A stretch of 64,000 bases of DNA, taken from Phytoseiulus persimilis (lineage: Eukaryota > Arthropoda > Arachnida > Mesostigmata > Phytoseiidae). Location: assembly GCA_037576195.1 (NCBI GenBank), contig CM075102.1, positions 45,938,745 to 46,002,744 on the forward strand, read 5' to 3'. Position 1 is the first letter of the stretch. Every line of letters starts with the position of its first letter. Below, piece after piece: positions 35,037 to 47,468 of this stretch. A program made the translations under genes and the position numbers. The notes below the pieces were generated by a model, which saw nothing but the letters and a program-made list of their open reading frames with translations, did no database searches and had not been told where the DNA came from.

Positions 35037-37728
35037 TCAAACAAAATTGTCGAGCTGATTGTATATATTCGCCAACTCCCGGATTAGCTGGGGCAAGGTG
35101 AGCCGTTCGCCAGGGCACGTTGTCCAACACCGAAACATCACGTTGTACCTGCGAGGTGGAATTGAAGCGTTAAGAGCATGGCGCCTGTCGTTTCCCATCC
35201 TGAACATTCCGACGGAGCGCCTGGAACGAACAATTCTTCTCGTCGGGAGCCGAGAGGAATTTCCCTCGCGATGTGCGTACTCACAGTTCATCTGGACAGT
35301 TATTTGGCTGTGGCAGTCTGTAACCGCTATTGAGGCACGTCGCCACATTTTTCGGCTCGATCTCGGGGAAGGGTGGTTGACCGAGTGTCAGCAGCTCCCA
35401 AAGAGTCACTCCCAACATCCACAAGTCGGACGCGGGCGTGAACTCCCGCTTCTGGAGGGATTCCAAGGCCAACCACTTCACGGGTCGTCTCTCTTGCTCG
35501 TGCTCCCGGTTGCTGTCGTCCAGCCAATGATAGTCCTCGGAGAAGAAGTCCCGGGCCAGGGCGTTATCAGCCAACTTGACGTGGAGCCGATCGTCAACCC
35601 TGTAAGTGCGTCGAGTTACGAATTCGATGGCGAACTTCGAGCGGTTCGACGAGTGGTGGACTCTGCCAACGGTAAGCCCCAATTGGCGAAATGGAGAATC
35701 ACTCACATGCAGTTCCGCGCGGCGATGTCTTTGTGGAGGAAGAAGCGGCGGTGCAGGAACGCCAGGCCCTCAGCGATTTGCACCGCCATATCGATGTGAT
35801 TCTGAGTGGTAAGACACCGCGGTTGTTCCGAGCGGCTGCGCTCGCCGCTGTCCAGGGTCTGCTTGGCGAACTTGTTGCTCGCCCGCAGGTATGTGATCAG
35901 ATGCATTTCGTTAGGATAGGAGAATATCAAGATCGGTTGGCCGTTGGCAGCGTCGAGGCAGGTTCCCACCAGGCTCAGCAAGTTCGCGTGGTCCATGCCG
36001 ATCATCATCATGCCCTCCTGCATGAACACCTCTTTCTGATCCTGGCTGGCGATATCCGTGATTGTTTTTATGAGGACCTGCTGCGATCCGGAGTCCGGTA
36101 GCGGGCCGTTGTTCAACTGACCCTGGTACATTCGCCCGTAGGTTCCCTCAGCCAACAGCTTCATGATGTTCAATCTGTGCGACGAGACGGCCAACTCCAC
36201 CAGTTGCTCAGACAGAACCGAGTTCCCGTTCGAGTAGGTGTCGTAGATGGTGCTGTATTGCCCGGTGGAGTAGTTGACGGCCAGCGATCGGTTGGCGCCG
36301 TGGGGCGCTGGCGAGGGCGATAATGGAGGCGGGCTGGCTTTCCGGAAAGGGGAGTAGGAGGCAATCGTCGATGCAACCGGACTTCCCGGGACCCGAATCA
36401 ACTTTTGGCCCATCGAAGGAGTCAGCGAAAGATCCACATTCGATGAGAGGTTTCCGTAGATTCTACTGGTCTGGGGCGTTTTGAGCTGCAAAGTTGAGCT
36501 GGCCGTGATCCATTCCTGGAGGTATTTGTCGGCGGCTGCTTGGATTATCACGTTGCCCTGCTGCTGTGTCAGTGTTTGCAGCGTTTTGGTTCTGATGTAG
36601 CAAACTGTCGTCGCCAACATCACGGCCATGGCGAGCATCACTGTCGCCCCGGCGACCGCATAAAGGACCATGGGATTGCTGTCACCGACGAGCACAGAGG
36701 AAGTTGAAGCGTCTGGAAATGGAACTCCGAATCCGTAACCTTGACCCCCAGTTTTGCCAATCGGCTCGGAATGGTTCATTGACGGAACGGGGAAGGGGGG
36801 GGGGGGGATGTGCGGCTTTGAAACTTTGAGCCTTATTAGGTCCACACGATAAAAAGGCTCCGAGGACGGAACCTGACACCTGCTTTGGTCGGTCGTTGAC
36901 ATCGAATTTCTTCCCTCTTACCCATGACCATCGGAGATCCTTTGGATCCCTCGTTCCCCGAAACAGAGCTCTCTTCATCCTCGTACTCCTCTTCATCGTC
37001 GTCGAGAGACTGGCGCGTCGCCGCGTTGCTCCTCTCATCTGAAACGTGGAAACTCGAACCTAGTGATGACGATTGCGGCAGCGTCGATACCACATTCTTC
37101 TTTTTCCTCTGACTCATGGCGAGGAACAGGCGCGTTCCCACAGTTACCTTGGAAGCAAACTTTCTTCCTCTGCAGCTTTATGTTTGTCGAGCCTTTATCG
37201 TCGCTGCCACTGATGTTAACATTGATTGAAAGTCGAACCTCTGCGTTGCTGACGCCGGTGCACCATAGTTGCACCTTGAAGGATGAAGGTGCGGCGCTTG
37301 GCATGACACCTGTTCAAGAAAAAAAACGAATTGAGGAAGGTAGCCAGAGAACGCGAGTCGTGAGAGGAACTTCAGCTCATTCAAAAGCTGTGGGTGTTTT
37401 GAGACAGAGAGAAAAGCTCACCGTTGAGGGGGATGTCCAAGGTTGGCTGCGTCATGGCTTCCACGTTATCGGTGGTTGTATCAATTTTATACGAGAGCGG
37501 CTGTTGAGCACGGAGATTCTGCCAGGTGAACTCCATCTGTGACATGTTCCCTGGGACGGGCACAGGGAACTGGAGCGCATAATCGTTCATTTTGCCCTCT
37601 TTCACATAGTACAGGGCCACGTCGATGCCTGGAAAAGTTTAACAGCGTTGAAAGCTCATAGCCGTCGAACGGCTCACCGAGTCGGCTAGTCATCTCAGCC
37701 GATCCAGCGGCATATTGAGGTGGTTCCC
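35037..37728 (-). CDS. Ryk: RYK/Derailed-family Wnt receptor pseudokinase
   Basis: A single-pass Wnt receptor of the RYK family: the WIF ectodomain binds Wnt and the intracellular kinase-like domain is catalytically atypical. The exons, in transcript order, are 37678-37728 (tentative), 37422-37628, 37148-37309, 36922-37038, 35707-36712, 35285-35599 and 35037-35148. All phases close, and the introns are 49 to 209 bases. The WIF part contains GIDVALYYV and MEFTWQNL and ends in a basic LQRKKVCF. The membrane span is at about 36594-36674. The kinase-like domain has an altered glycine loop (AEGTYGRMYQG), a lysine (VLIKT), HKDIAARNC in place of HRD, and ADNA at 35560-35568 in place of DFG, the RYK signature. 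It ends CPDEL...NFV. Exon 36922-37038 encodes an acidic juxtamembrane linker. The signal-peptide exon was not found upstream. The family call is firm; the first exon boundary is not. Confidence 0.96.
36795..36807. repeat. Poly-G tract, 13 bases, in a RYK intron
   Basis: It reads as a C tract on the coding strand, about 85 bases before the acceptor of the transmembrane/kinase exon. It could support an alternative acceptor but is not needed for the main one. Confidence 0.9.
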
Positions 37729-39683
37729 CTCATGGGATGGGCAGCGGGCAATCACGCCGGAGCGATTCGTATCGTAAGAGCTGAACGTGTTCTATTAGTA
37801 GACGACGTCGACGCGTTACGTGCTGTTGATGATGAAGTAGGCGGAGTTATTTGTTGGTTGATTTGCCCCTGGGGGGACCGGTAGGTGGCTTACTCGCTGT
37901 GTGGCTGGGAAGGTGGGGAAAGTTAATGACTACGACCTGTCACCTCAACCCGCCAACAAACTGTGGTTACGCAACTGAGCGTTCAGTGCTTTTCTATTCT
38001 AATGGCCGAACCGGAGGGAGAGAGTCCTGATGATGGAACCACAGACCGCTTCCTGCTATTAAGATGACTCTCATTACGAGCCGGAAGCCCCGCAGTCGGT
38101 CCACGTCATTAGTTTGAGCTTGAACATGAGTTATACGAATCGGTTGACGCTCCATCCCCGGGGTCCAGCGAGAAATCTCTGCGAGCTTTCCATTCATTTC
38201 CGAATTCATACCGTCCTTCATCCCTGTTCCCTCCGCTGATCCCTGGTCGGACGTACCAGGATCCGCCCTCTAGCCACACAAGTCAGTGGCAGAATGTTAG
38301 AGAGGCTAGTTGACAAAAGACGTTGACAACATCTTGATGTCACAGAGCGCGTCCTTATCTCTCGCATGCTCTCCCAGTCGGTCTGTCAGTTTCTCTGTGT
38401 CTGTTCGCTGAGTGGATGGGCAAACACGATTTGCTTGTTCGTGTCTCCCTCCGCCTCGCTCCACAATTCCCCCCGGGCCGTTTGATGGCAAAAGCGATGC
38501 CAACGGAATTGGTTTCAGTGAACATTGCTTCTCTGAAGCAAACATCGTAGACCAAAGAGCGCGTATCCCTCGAACGCTATGATTGGCGAGATGCCTCTCG
38601 CGCTCTGCCGCCACCGTCGTCGATCTCCGGAACCCATAGCATCGTACGCGTTCGCACTCGATTGAACAATAAAACAGGGAAAATTCGAATACTTTGGCTG
38701 ATTCGGGCCGGCTGGCTCTCGTGTGGTTATGAAAATATTTCCCCACAAACGAAGTTCTCAGACCGCGTGTGAGCAGAGTCTGCAGGCACCCGTCACGGTG
38801 TCTTGGAAGGTCTGACCCTCGGGAACGTTCTCACGCATATGCACATGGAGGTTTTCGTTTCACAGTAATCGTTTATTTTCCCTCATTCAACAAAAATGTC
38901 GGTTCCTAAAGATTCTTCCGGTGAGCGTCGGAGAGCTGAGAGGTCATCCAGAGATACTTGGAGAGATTGAGTGCGCTTGCGTTCAGTGGGAGCCTGGCGG
39001 GCTGTCGTCCCCCATTCCTATCCCGGATTCGGGTCTCTGCATTGCCTTCCGAGTGGAGGAAGCGAGGGAAGGAAGTCATCTCGGGGAACTCAATCAGAAA
39101 ATGGATCCTCATCGAATTTGAGGTTCCAAGAAGCTCTCGCTGAAGCCGTTGGAGTCCGCGTCTTTCCTCCCTCCCGACCGTTCTTGACCTCGGCATGTTA
39201 TCGCATTGGGGAGTCGTCTCAAGGCCTCTGTCAGAGACTTCCGATCGTCTGACAAGATCCGGGTGGTCTCCTCAGTCGATATCCCTCGAAACTCAAAGAA
39301 GGCACTTGGAATACTTCGAAACGGAGAAAACGCGAGGTGTAACGGAAGGCCCGTTCCGTTGGGAGGAGCAGACAGCGAGATCAATCAAAGCGCCGAAGGA
39401 AAGGGGGTGGATCCACCAACAGATTTACGGCAGAGCGCGTTCGAGGCATCCAAACAAAATGTTTTTCCTTCTCTCCTGCGGCTGAATGGCGGAAAGAATT
39501 CCGATAACGAAGCTCTCGACTCGAGCGTCGTCAGTTCTTGAACTCCCATTGCAATCAGTTGTGGGGCTTTTTGCAGTGTAAGGGAACTTCTGCGGTTTTC
39601 TTAAAATGCCAGCACCAATAGCGGCGTGGCGGGCGGGCGGGCGAGTTGTCCTCGTACATCGATATCACCCGCTGACTGGAGAA
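37729..39683. other. Upstream region of the RYK-like gene
   Basis: The missing RYK signal-peptide exon and promoter should be here or farther upstream on the minus strand. I found no hydrophobic ATG frame with a suitable phase-1 donor. A GGCG run lies at 39628-39644. Confidence 0.35.
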
Positions 39684-40179
39684 CTACGTGAGTCGAATAC
39701 ACCCGCACGCACCCTCACAGGCCTTCCCTCCGCGCCCACCCGGCTCCCACCAGTTTTGAATGGGGATGAGGAATAAAGGATTTTTGGAAATGATGCGATA
39801 CGTAGAGGGCGTTGGAAGGCTTTGTGCGTCGAATTCAAGCCACGTCAATACGTTTTCCATCAACGAATGAAGTCTGTCGATCAGCGCCCTACCGCCGTCG
39901 CCTCGTAGGCCAAATGAATGGAGATTATTAGCGGTGGTCGACGTGCTGCAGGTTTCATTTTCTCGAGAGGCAAGATTTTCGAATAATTTTCGGAGGTCGT
40001 TCGCAAATCGACGAGGACTATCATACGTGTGAGGAATCGACCAGGGGTCGACCGTGCAGCCAAGAAAACCGCTGCTCGCGCACATCGTCAGGTTCTTTTG
40101 CCAACGCACCCGATCATTCGGATGCTCCGCCCACATCCGATACACTCGCCCCTGCGCTTGGTTACGGATTTGGAGTTGG
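39684..40179 (-). CDS. Candidate terminal exon, 164 codons
   Basis: Entered in phase 2 after an acceptor-like site (TTTCTTCCCAATCGGAAG) and open to a TAG. The sequence is tryptophan- and arginine-containing and looks globular in its first half (VYRMWAEHPNDRVRWQKNL, SPRRFANDLRKLFENL). No poly(A) hexamer follows closely and no family is recognised. It could be part of the gene upstream of RYK on the same strand, or even a distant 5' part of another transcript. Confidence 0.32.
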
Positions 40180-41019
40180 CTTCCGATTGGGAAGAAACAG
40201 CGAAATTTCCAGAATCCGGGACCGTATCCGTGGCCAGTTCCAGATCACCGGGGACGCACATTTGGGAGTGCTAAAGCTTCCGAGAGGTATTACTATGGGA
40301 TCTCTTGAGAACCGATGTTGAAAGCAGGTGCGAGGGCGAGAGGAGGTCGAATACCTCGGATAGTTCGAGGGCGTTATGGAGTTTAAATGCGGAGCGCACG
40401 GGAGCCAGGATTGACAAGCCCTGTAAAAACTGGAACTCGGATCATTTGCGCAGAGCTCGTCAAGGACTAGGCTGTAGAGCCTCAGGCCCTTGACTCTGAA
40501 AGCGGGCCGGCGACCGAGGGACCGAGGCAGCGAGCTCGAAAGCCCGTCAAGCATTTCTTCCGAACCATTTAGTATTTAGTCCCTCCTCTGTGTACTCCCG
40601 AGCCGCAGTTACCATTACCCGACGAACACCCTGGCAGCAGCGGCCACCGCTCGGTCGGAGCCATTCGGAGCCTCCCCAAAATGGCGGGTACATTTTGTTT
40701 ACAAGCTCGCTGCCCTCCACTGCAGGCTATTCCACTTTATTCTCTTCTCTTTGGGAGGGGACTGGCCTAAAACTTCTCTGAACAGGGAAACACATGGCGC
40801 TTCAAGGATGGCATTGCAGTTGTTACGGAGTGCCCGAAACCGGCTTTCTCACAATTACTTTCTCTTGGATTTGGTGAACTCGCTCTACCTCTCTGCGTCA
40901 GGAATCCTATGAACTCGGTCAAGCAACATGATCATGTTTCCCAAGAACACCCTGTTTTCTCCCTCGTTGACATCGAGTTCATTCAGTCGCGGAACCTGGT
41001 CCGGATAAATGTTGGCTGA
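40180..41019. other. Region without a supported gene
   Basis: Nothing supported in this stretch. Confidence 0.4.
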
Positions 41020-41450
41020 TCACGGGTCTGGCTGCTCGAGCATCCTGACAGCCGTTGTCGCCCCCGGCCCCGCCCCGATCGGACCAACGGCGCCCACCCG
41101 AGGATCACTGTTGGACGCCTCGTCTTCAAAGGTGTCTTCACCGCTTTGTTCGCTCGAGAAGAGTGCGGCATTGTGTCTTCCACCTACCCCCTGTTCGCAG
41201 CACGGGTTCATTTTCATAATGATACCCGGAAAAGCATTCCTATCGGCCATTTTCCAGTTCAGCCTCGTTTCCTCCCGACGCAGCGGCTGCGGCCACTTCC
41301 TCTGCGACCGCGACCACTCTAGCAGCGCCACCGGTTCTCGTTCAAGCTTCAGTGTCGCACGAGCCGTCACACCTCGGTCGAGTATGCCGAGTAGATGACC
41401 GTCCAACGTGCCGTACCGAGGAAAGGTCATTTGAGTCCTGGTGCCAAGTC
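41020..41450 (-). CDS. Candidate terminal exon, 142 codons
   Basis: Entered in phase 1 after a clean acceptor (CGCCATTTTGCAG) and open to a TGA. The frame encodes a charged protein with an acidic patch (SGEDTFEDEASNSD) and a Gly/Pro-rich end. A frame at 41427-41744 on the same strand could supply upstream sequence, but no donor was fixed. The plus strand is also open over much of this region. No domain is recognised. Confidence 0.33.
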
Positions 41451-42418
41451 CTGCAAAATGGCGTCTTGGCCGCATGATTTATGCCCACTGCATGCCGCGG
41501 AACTGCCTTTAAAGATGCAACTGAGCTCCCCCTCAGAACTGGCTATTTGGCCAGCCAACCAACTGACTGGAACAGCGCGAAGACGACGGCCTTGGACGCG
41601 AACCGACTTCGTGATGAGGCGCGAAGATGGAGAAATGTAAGGCCGATTCATTCGCTGCGTTATGTGTCGACGAAACGCAGCGTTCGCCTGGATTTCAGCT
41701 CGGAGTGCGGACATACTTTTCGTTTTGAAATGTGTCAGAATCACGCGGCCCTCAACGGCTCCTCCGGCGGCGCATTGGAGCTTCGTGCCCGCAGATCGGT
41801 CGACAATGCGTCACTCTTATCGGGAGACTCGAGAGATCGGCTCGCATCTCGTGCCTAGATGAGACGGCCGCTGAAAACCCGCCTCTTGTGGCTTCGTCGA
41901 ACGCCCAGGGTGTCGGAATCGAGGGAAAACTCGGGAAGAAGTATGGCCCGCACATCGCGGCGCTAGTCAGAGCTCAAGGCTGCCGTGACTCCATACTCTA
42001 GGCCGCGGCTTGCAACTTGACGCATGGCTGTGGGCGAAAGTGACGCTTTCGCTCGAAGCAATTGTCATAGCTGCTCATCGAGCCGCATCGACCCAGCCGG
42101 GCTCAGCCAACCCGACTTAATACGACCATCCATCTCACGGCCAAACTTATACAACACCCACATCCCCGGTGGAGCCTCACTGGAGAGATAATCTACGATT
42201 ATATCCCTACTATCGCTATGCTGGTGATGATGATAATACCGATGACGGCAATGCAGGAATTGCACTCAGTTGCACTCTTCCATGCAGTCGGGGACCGCTC
42301 CGTCCCATATCACTGATCGGCGAGGGGATCGCACACCTTTGGAAGTAGTTTCAATTCCGGCGATGTCGATGCGATCGTTGTTCCTACCGGTGCGCGGCTA
42401 TGCTCTCTATTAGTGGAG

Positions 42419-42970
42419 TCAGCGCTCGGTCGGCTCCACAAATCGGAATTCGAGTTGTTCGGGAAAAAGAGGAAAACGGACAGTCATCGCGACAGATGTC
42501 CGATTTCCCTTGGTTCTTTCAAAAGGAAATGACTTCGACCAGCCGGTCGCGTTCGGTGCTACAGTCTTCGTTACGATTCGATTTGAATTTTCGCCTTTTG
42601 TCCCGAAAATATTACACGAGCCGATGCTGAAGACGTTTTCCGGTCTGGTTTCGGACGGAGTTTCGTTCACCGGTTCGTCTCCGACCCGTGAGGGACCCTT
42701 TGGTTTTCTGATGAAAGTTTCGCGCTCGACCGTTTGACCGAGCTGCGATATGACATACTTTGGATGGGGACTAAAACGTACTAAGTGGCCAAATGAACGA
42801 TTGCACGACATTGTTGATGGGGTGGCGACGCTTTTCGAACGAAAGTTCCATCGGTCCTCGCAGTTCCTCAATGAGGAGGGGTACGTATCGACTGACCCAT
42901 CTGCCTTGAGATGATCGCGACGATACTCAACAAGACGGTGCGTTCGACCGCCACGAAATGAGGGATTCAA
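42419..42970 (-). CDS. Candidate open frame, strand uncertain
   Basis: A 183-codon frame on the minus strand has even codon use but no ATG near its start. On the plus strand at about 42529-42737 an exon entered after CTTTCAAAAG reads equally well and looks like beta-strand-rich sequence. I cannot choose between them by eye. No domain is recognised. Confidence 0.25.
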   Translation of the reverse strand: MNPSFRGGRTHRLVEYRRDHLKADGSVDTYPSSLRNCEDRWNFRSKSVATPSTMSCNRSFGHLVRFSPHPKYVISQLGQTVERETFIRKPKGPSRVGDEPVNETPSETRPENVFSIGSCNIFGTKGENSNRIVTKTVAPNATGWSKSFPFERTKGNRTSVAMTVRFPLFPEQLEFRFVEPTER

Positions 42971-43605
42971 TCTTCCCCGTGAACTGCTGGAATCAGAACT
43001 GGGCTCTGTCGTTCTCTATTCGTTGTCGTATACCAACGAAGAATGTTGAAATCTCTCGATTCCTCAGAACTTCTGGGTGCCACGAAGCCGTACGCAGAGG
43101 GCCTTCATCGCGAAGACAATACGCTGCCACCGCGGTAGTTGGTTGGGCGCAGTCACTGGATATGAGAGCAGTCGCTCCCTCGGTGCCAGTTACGCACGGT
43201 GACGAGAGCAGATTTGAAATCTGATCCCAAACGAAGCGTTTGCGGAGCGTGATTAACGGAAGTTGACGTTGGATGCCCATCCTGAGTGTCCGGTTGCAAG
43301 GTGGGCATCGGGAGTGTTCGTTGAGGCAGCCGTGTGTCCATCAAGTTGGAAGTTTGGCTTATATTGCTACGAGACGAAATAAGAAGGATGATGCGGCGAC
43401 CCACGAGGGAGGGAAAATGAAAAAATAGGACGGACACGGAAAGCTGCGAGTGTGGGATGGCTCGTGCTTTGTTTCGAGCGGCGCTTTCGCTGTGTTGGCA
43501 GTCACCTCTAAGTTGCGCGTTGATCAGAAACGCTGCCAAACCATTCTATTTGCTGGTTGGGCTCCCTCTCCTGATTCGGTCGCCGTTGGGTGGTTCTTTC
43601 TCTCT

Positions 43606-43633
43606 TTCATTCATTCATTCGGTCGGTCGGTCG
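43606..43633. repeat. Compound (ATTC)n-(CGGT)n repeat
   Basis: ATTC units run directly into GGTC units. Confidence 0.85.
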
Positions 43634-45938
43634 AATGGGTGGTCGCAATGCAATGCAATATCCTGAATTCTTGGCTCGCTTTCTCCTTGAACCCCTCCTG
43701 TCGACACCTCCTTCCGCTTCTTCTTCTGTTCTCATTCGACGGAGCCGGCAACAGCGCCGAGCCCGCCGCTGCAAGCCGTCGCCGCTACTCTTTAAAACGC
43801 GTTTCTCTCTCTCTTCAGTTTTCCTCTTCCTTCTCGTCTCTCAAGTGCCGTTTTGCGAGGATATTTTTGCTTTGATCCGAGATCCGCTCCCCTCCCGAGC
43901 CGGAGGATGCCGGAGCACCCCGTTTCTGCAATCGCCTCAGATTTTCAATAGATCTCTCACTTCTTTTGTTCATTTCTCATCCATCCTCTACTCGATGTCC
44001 GGAGCGTCCAGCTGTATTGATCCCATCATTCCGGCGAGATGGGGGAACGGAAAATGAGGAGGTCCTCGGGCCATACAGCTCCTCAGACCTCACAACGGCG
44101 CAGTTCTAGAGCGCAGCCGCGTTGTTCCCGTTGCTCTCTCGGTCGAAACAAAACAACATGTTTGAGCACAGAGGCCAAAGAGTTTCGACTCGACGGAGGG
44201 AGAACGAAGAACGGACGCGTTCGGAAGTGTTCAGCTGTTGTGGGAGTCCCCGGTGCTCATTGCCAAAGACGGAAACGCCGGTTCTAGCGTCCGAGAAGCT
44301 CAACGTCCGCTGAAACGCTCAATCTTGAGAGAGGGAGCAGAGAACTCGTTGAATTCGAGCCGAACTCGAGCCCCAACTATTCGGGAGCAAAAGTAAATCA
44401 TTCGTGAAATCCTGCCTCGCTCACAGATGAGTCATCCTTGGGAGCTCCGTTGAGAACAAGGGTTAGCTCCGCGCACGAGTCAGCACTCTCGGAGGGCGGC
44501 CCCATCGCTTTCTTGTGCCACGAGGTCAGCAATCACCGAAGGCGAGGTTGTGATCCGATAAGCACCAACGAGTTCCAAGGCTGTCCAGGTCAGATTCGGC
44601 TCCGCCACATCCCCGGAACCGACTCGTTCCCGAATAGAGGAAGGACAAATTTTCTCCCGTCGTTGGCGAGTGCTCAGCGCTGATCGTGAACAGTGCTCTA
44701 GATCCCTTCTATTATACTTCCCTGATTGCCATCACGTCGACAACTGTCTTACAGGCGGTTCGCCCTCCCATCGAAGTTGCGATGAACCGGGTCTTTCAAG
44801 ATCTCGACGGCATTGTCCTCTGAAGCGGCGGGGGCGGCCAACAATGTCAGGGAGCAACTGGGGAATCTCGAATAGTTCCGTAGATTTTATTCCTTTGGAC
44901 TGGCTCACCTCCGTGCGTTTCGGAGACTGCTCCGAATTTTGCAAAACAGGTCGTACGCACTGTTGCGTTCTCGCGCCGGATCACGGTGGAGTCCTTGCTA
45001 TGCAGCGATTCTTGGTGTGAAGTACGGGGCACATCAACTGTTGCACCAGGTCGACTGCTCGCTCGCTGGTTTGCCCGTCAGTTCGCTTTTCACTCGACTG
45101 GCTGGCTGGCTGGGCGACGATTCAGAGAAGCCGCAGCTACTTCGGTGGCACAAGCCGCTACCCACACGCATTCCCACCCGTATCCTCGGCCGTATCCGGT
45201 GCTTCCCCGCAGACATTTCGCTCGGCGCCGTGTTTGCATTCCTTGATGTATTTTTGGGTCTTGGGCGCGCCCTGCTGCAAACGCTCCAACTACCCGACAC
45301 CGTCGTCGTGGTCCGAGCGACAAGCCGCCAGACTGTCATCTGGTACCGAGAATCGCAGATACTTGGCGTACCTGCGTACTTTACTGCGAATAACTTTCGC
45401 CATGCTGCCAGCGACCGAGTTGAGTCGTTTTGCGCTTCGCTCTCTCGGAACGCATTCCCTTCGGTGCTCCCTCGGAAATCAAGTCGGCTCGCGATTAGCG
45501 CGAAGGATTTCTCAAGAACTTCGTGCGCCAGACGAGACGAACAGCTTCAGTGCTCTCATCACGCCGCGTGGAAGAGCCGAATGCATGACGCGTGCATCTT
45601 TCGGCAGAAATGGCTGTTCCGGCGGAATTCCGAACTGGGACCGCTGCATGTGGCGGAACATAACTCTCATTCCGAGTCGAGTAAAGGCTACATAGCGAGC
45701 GCAGTTGATATCAGCGTCATTTTTACTCGAGGTCTTATCTCGCGCGGCTTCGCAGGATATTCAAACGATAAGAATGGAGGCAACCACGCCCTGATCTAAT
45801 TAAGACCAATGCAAGATAAATGGGCAAAAATTTCATATTTACAAGGTGTAAGCGAGAGGACGTACATGAGCGAGCTGTATTTATGAAGACTTTCTTGGGG
45901 TGCCAGCCTGCCGGTCCGATAGCTCACTGACTAGCTGC

Positions 45939-45957
45939 TCGGTCGGTCGGTCGGTCG
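45939..45957. repeat. CGGT tetranucleotide repeat
   Basis: More than four units. It is the longest pure copy of this recurrent motif in the window. Confidence 0.85.
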
Positions 45958-46165
45958 CTCACTTTGTAGATGATGATAAATACAACAAGGATACGATGGA
46001 AGCTCTCAGCGTTCCGCGAAAAGGTTTCGAACAACTTCGATAAGCCTTGAGCTCTATCGATCTTCATCAACGAAAGCCGTTAGATCCACGCCACCCGACT
46101 CTGGTACAATATTTGAGCTACGTACGCATTCTACGTTTATTGATTCCTGCTGGAGGGGCGCTCGG

Positions 46166-46169
<4 letters not shown>

Positions 46170-46197
<28 letters not shown>
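46170..46197. repeat. (AG)14 microsatellite
   Basis: Fourteen AG units followed by a purine-rich stretch to about 46235. Confidence 0.95.
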
Positions 46198-46199
<2 letters not shown>

Positions 46200-47468
46200 C
46201 GAGGGAGGAGAAAGAGAGAAATCTGAGAGAGGGGTAGAGCTCCCACCTCCTTCGTCTCTTGCGACACCCCACGCTGATGACCGTATCGATGATAGGCCTG
46301 TCCTAGTTGTGGAGGACTCCGGAACCATGGGCCCAATCCACGGGCCTCTATGTTCTAGCTTCAACTCTCCTCAGTCAGCTTCACCGTCAGAATCACGACC
46401 AAAAGTCTTCGCGAAAGTCTCCTCACCCCCGGAACTCGAGTCATGACGCCAGGAGTCTCGGTGTATTTGAGTGCTCCGCTAAATCAGGACAAGTTCTCGA
46501 GACAAGCGATACGATAGCGCCACGGCCGCGTGAGGCCTGCGGCATATTGTAGGGAGGAATTTTATGAACTCGATCCAGTTGGATACAACAAACGCTCCTG
46601 CGCTGCCTGATCTGAAGAATTTGAGGCGTTCTCCGATTTTTTGCGTCCAGCCAGCGCTGCTCGACTGCTGAGCGAATTATGCCCGGGGCTCTGCAGCTGG
46701 AGACGCCGACGAGCGGTATCGGAAAAACGCCGGGCAAAAGTTGTAGCCGAGAGCGCGAACGGCAACTTTTTCAGCCAAGCGTTAAGACAGCGACGCTGGC
46801 AGGAATGAGCAGAGAAGCCCACCGACTCCCTGGGTCTGGCTGCCAAACGAGAACAAGCTCGAACGGGAATTTCGAGAGTTCCGTTTGAAATAAGGGAAGA
46901 AAAACGAGGAAGGACGATCGTGAACAATTAAGAAAAAGCCTCGAGGCGCTCCGATATGAACTCAGAGACCAATTTGCCTAATTGCTTGAACCGTCCATGA
47001 GGTCCCGGACGCAAAAGTCACGATATCCAAATTCATTCGACCAAGCTCGACAAACTCGCTCCGTTATTCCGACGGGCGAACGCGCGGCGATTTCCTAGAA
47101 GCGTCAGAACGAACTGAATGAACACCAGAGGAGTCGAAGGCGAAGCATATTCTCGCACTGGAATCTTCCCCCGGAATGTCCTTCCAGCCCAAGACGCTCC
47201 TTGGAAGCGAATAACGAACTTTTGTTCCAGCGAATTCTGAGTCTTCCCCACCAGGCAGTGGGGGCGGGAGTGCGACCCAGCAGAAGAGGCGACAAGGAAC
47301 GAAGCCTTAGTCATGACTCGTGGGTGGTCGAGCAAGTGATCGCATTCTGATGAGCTTTCTCGGCTGGTGAGTTTCCGGACGGGAATTTATTAAAACCTTG
47401 TGAAGTCTTCACCGTTGCTCAAATCGTGATTGATGAAACTCGCGTGTGATCGCAGCGAATCGAGGGAA

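Noticed and set aside
35059-36101. Long plus-strand frames of up to 246 codons
   Set aside because: They are antisense to the firmly identified RYK kinase exons.
42250-42285. AATTGCACTC word matching the miR-92 seed
   Set aside because: Only the first ten bases match. The rest of the mature sequence differs and I see no hairpin partner upstream or downstream.
44939-45799. A 286-codon plus-strand open frame
   Set aside because: No splice, start-context or domain support. A second long frame overlaps it, and long open frames are common in this composition.
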